Positions 63,569 through 64,000 of a stretch of DNA of 64,000 nucleotides are shown one piece after another (position 1 is the stretch's first letter; every line of letters starts with the position of its first letter). A program made the translations under genes and the position numbers. The DNA is taken from NCBI GenBank assembly GCA_937871985.1, contig CALMPB010000327.1, positions 1 to 64,000 on the forward strand. Direction: 5' to 3'. The stretch is from an uncultured Burkholderiaceae bacterium. Lineage in GTDB: Bacteria; Pseudomonadota; Gammaproteobacteria; Burkholderiales; Burkholderiaceae. The notes beneath the pieces were generated by a model. The model ran no database searches, had not been told where the DNA came from, and was given only the letters and a program-made list of their open reading frames with translations.

Positions 63569-64000
63569 TCAGAAAAATACGCTCAAGCCCTGGTTTCCGA
63601 GCGCCTGCCTATCAAGAACAACCCTCCGGTTCAGCAGGCGAAAACTGTGCTCGCCATCCTGGGGCGCCAGCAAGTCGGTGCGCCCGCCGCTGAATTGCTG
63701 TTCCATGTTCCAGCGGTACTGCAGAAGCAGAAGGTTGCTTCGAGCAACGATCAACCCGTCATCCTGTGCGGCAATGTCAACCACCTGAATGAAATAGCGC
63801 AATCGCGATGGAGGCTGCTCCACCCACGACAGCTTGCTTTCCAGCTTGGCGACACGCGCCCTGAGCAGCTCCAGGTTCTCGTCGTAGTAGCCGAGCTCGT
63901 CCTCGCTGCTTACCAGCCCATCCAGCGTGGAGGTCGTAACGGGAACCCGATAACTGATCTGGTCGTCCATGAGCTCCAGCCAGTCCCGGTAGCGACGATC
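63569..64000 (-). CDS. Aromatic ring-hydroxylating dioxygenase beta subunit, 5' part cut by window edge
   Basis: The visible 143 residues run in frame to the right edge. The upstream codons read RRYRDWLELMDDQISYRVPV, matching the YxxWLxLxxDDxxYxxP pattern of beta subunits of Rieske dioxygenases. Downstream SRLRYFIQVVDIAA, NLLLLQYRWN and the FRLLNRRVVLDRQ end also fit. The alpha subunit should lie just beyond 64000. It is the first visible gene of the leftward dioxygenase-ligBA transcript. Confidence 0.85.
   Translation of the reverse strand, partial: DRRYRDWLELMDDQISYRVPVTTSTLDGLVSSEDELGYYDENLELLRARVAKLESKLSWVEQPPSRLRYFIQVVDIAAQDDGLIVARSNLLLLQYRWNMEQQFSGGRTDLLAPQDGEHSFRLLNRRVVLDRQALGNQGLSVFF

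Overview
The window looks like chromosomal DNA of a betaproteobacterium of the family Alcaligenaceae (Bordetella/Achromobacter/Pusillimonas type). The evidence is the high-GC, densely coding sequence, the core gene neighbourhoods (ndk-rlmN, rpsP-rimM-trmD, alaS-tusA, tldD-nitrilase, pepN-fbp) and the catabolic gene content. Genus-level placement is inference. No insertion sequences, phage genes or CRISPR arrays were seen.

Layout. 0-10.7 kb holds housekeeping genes: rlmN (cut by the left edge), ndk, valS, a fluoride-riboswitch operon (crcB, DUF190, a histidine phosphatase), rpsP-rimM-trmD and alaS-tusA. 10.7-21.5 kb holds a purine-catabolism island that encodes every step from xanthine to glyoxylate and urea: XdhABC, membrane urate hydroxylase PuuD, HIU hydrolase, OHCU decarboxylase, PuuE-type allantoinase, allantoicase and ureidoglycolate lyase. 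A GntR regulator sits at the divergent promoter. 21.5-27.1 kb holds an aromatic-degradation operon (VanA-like Rieske oxygenase, LigA/LigB-type ring-cleavage dioxygenase, FAH-family enzyme, NTF2-like protein) divergent from an IclR regulator and a racemase-family gene. 27.2-36.1 kb holds a compact type IVb pilus operon (pilL-N-O-P-Q-R-S-V). 36.4-45.1 kb holds a tRNA-Lys, purB, a GST, several unknown small genes, mnmA, a D-lactate-dehydrogenase-like flavoprotein and the DAHP synthase gene aroG. 45.5-52.5 kb is an ectoine region: importer ehuBCDA and the convergent biosynthetic operon ectR-ectABCD. 52.7-60.3 kb holds tldD, a nitrilase, an H-NS-like protein, a DUF4136 lipoprotein, pepN and fbp. 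60.2-64 kb is the start of a second aromatic-degradation cluster (hydrolase, SDR, GntR, LigA/LigB-type dioxygenase, ring-hydroxylating dioxygenase beta subunit cut by the right edge).

Three regulatory systems stand out. (1) Upstream of aroG lies what looks like a complete transcription attenuator: a promoter, a short leader peptide with a run of Tyr/Phe codons, mutually exclusive RNA pairings and a strong terminator with a U-tract. (2) The ect and ehu promoters carry near-identical 20-bp elements in which a MarR-type operator starts inside the -10 box. This suggests that EctR controls both synthesis and uptake of ectoine. (3) A fluoride riboswitch precedes crcB. The two catabolic regions also carry clear palindromic operators next to their IclR/GntR regulators.

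Sequence was read by eye and no database search was run. Family assignments rest on recognised motifs and gene context.
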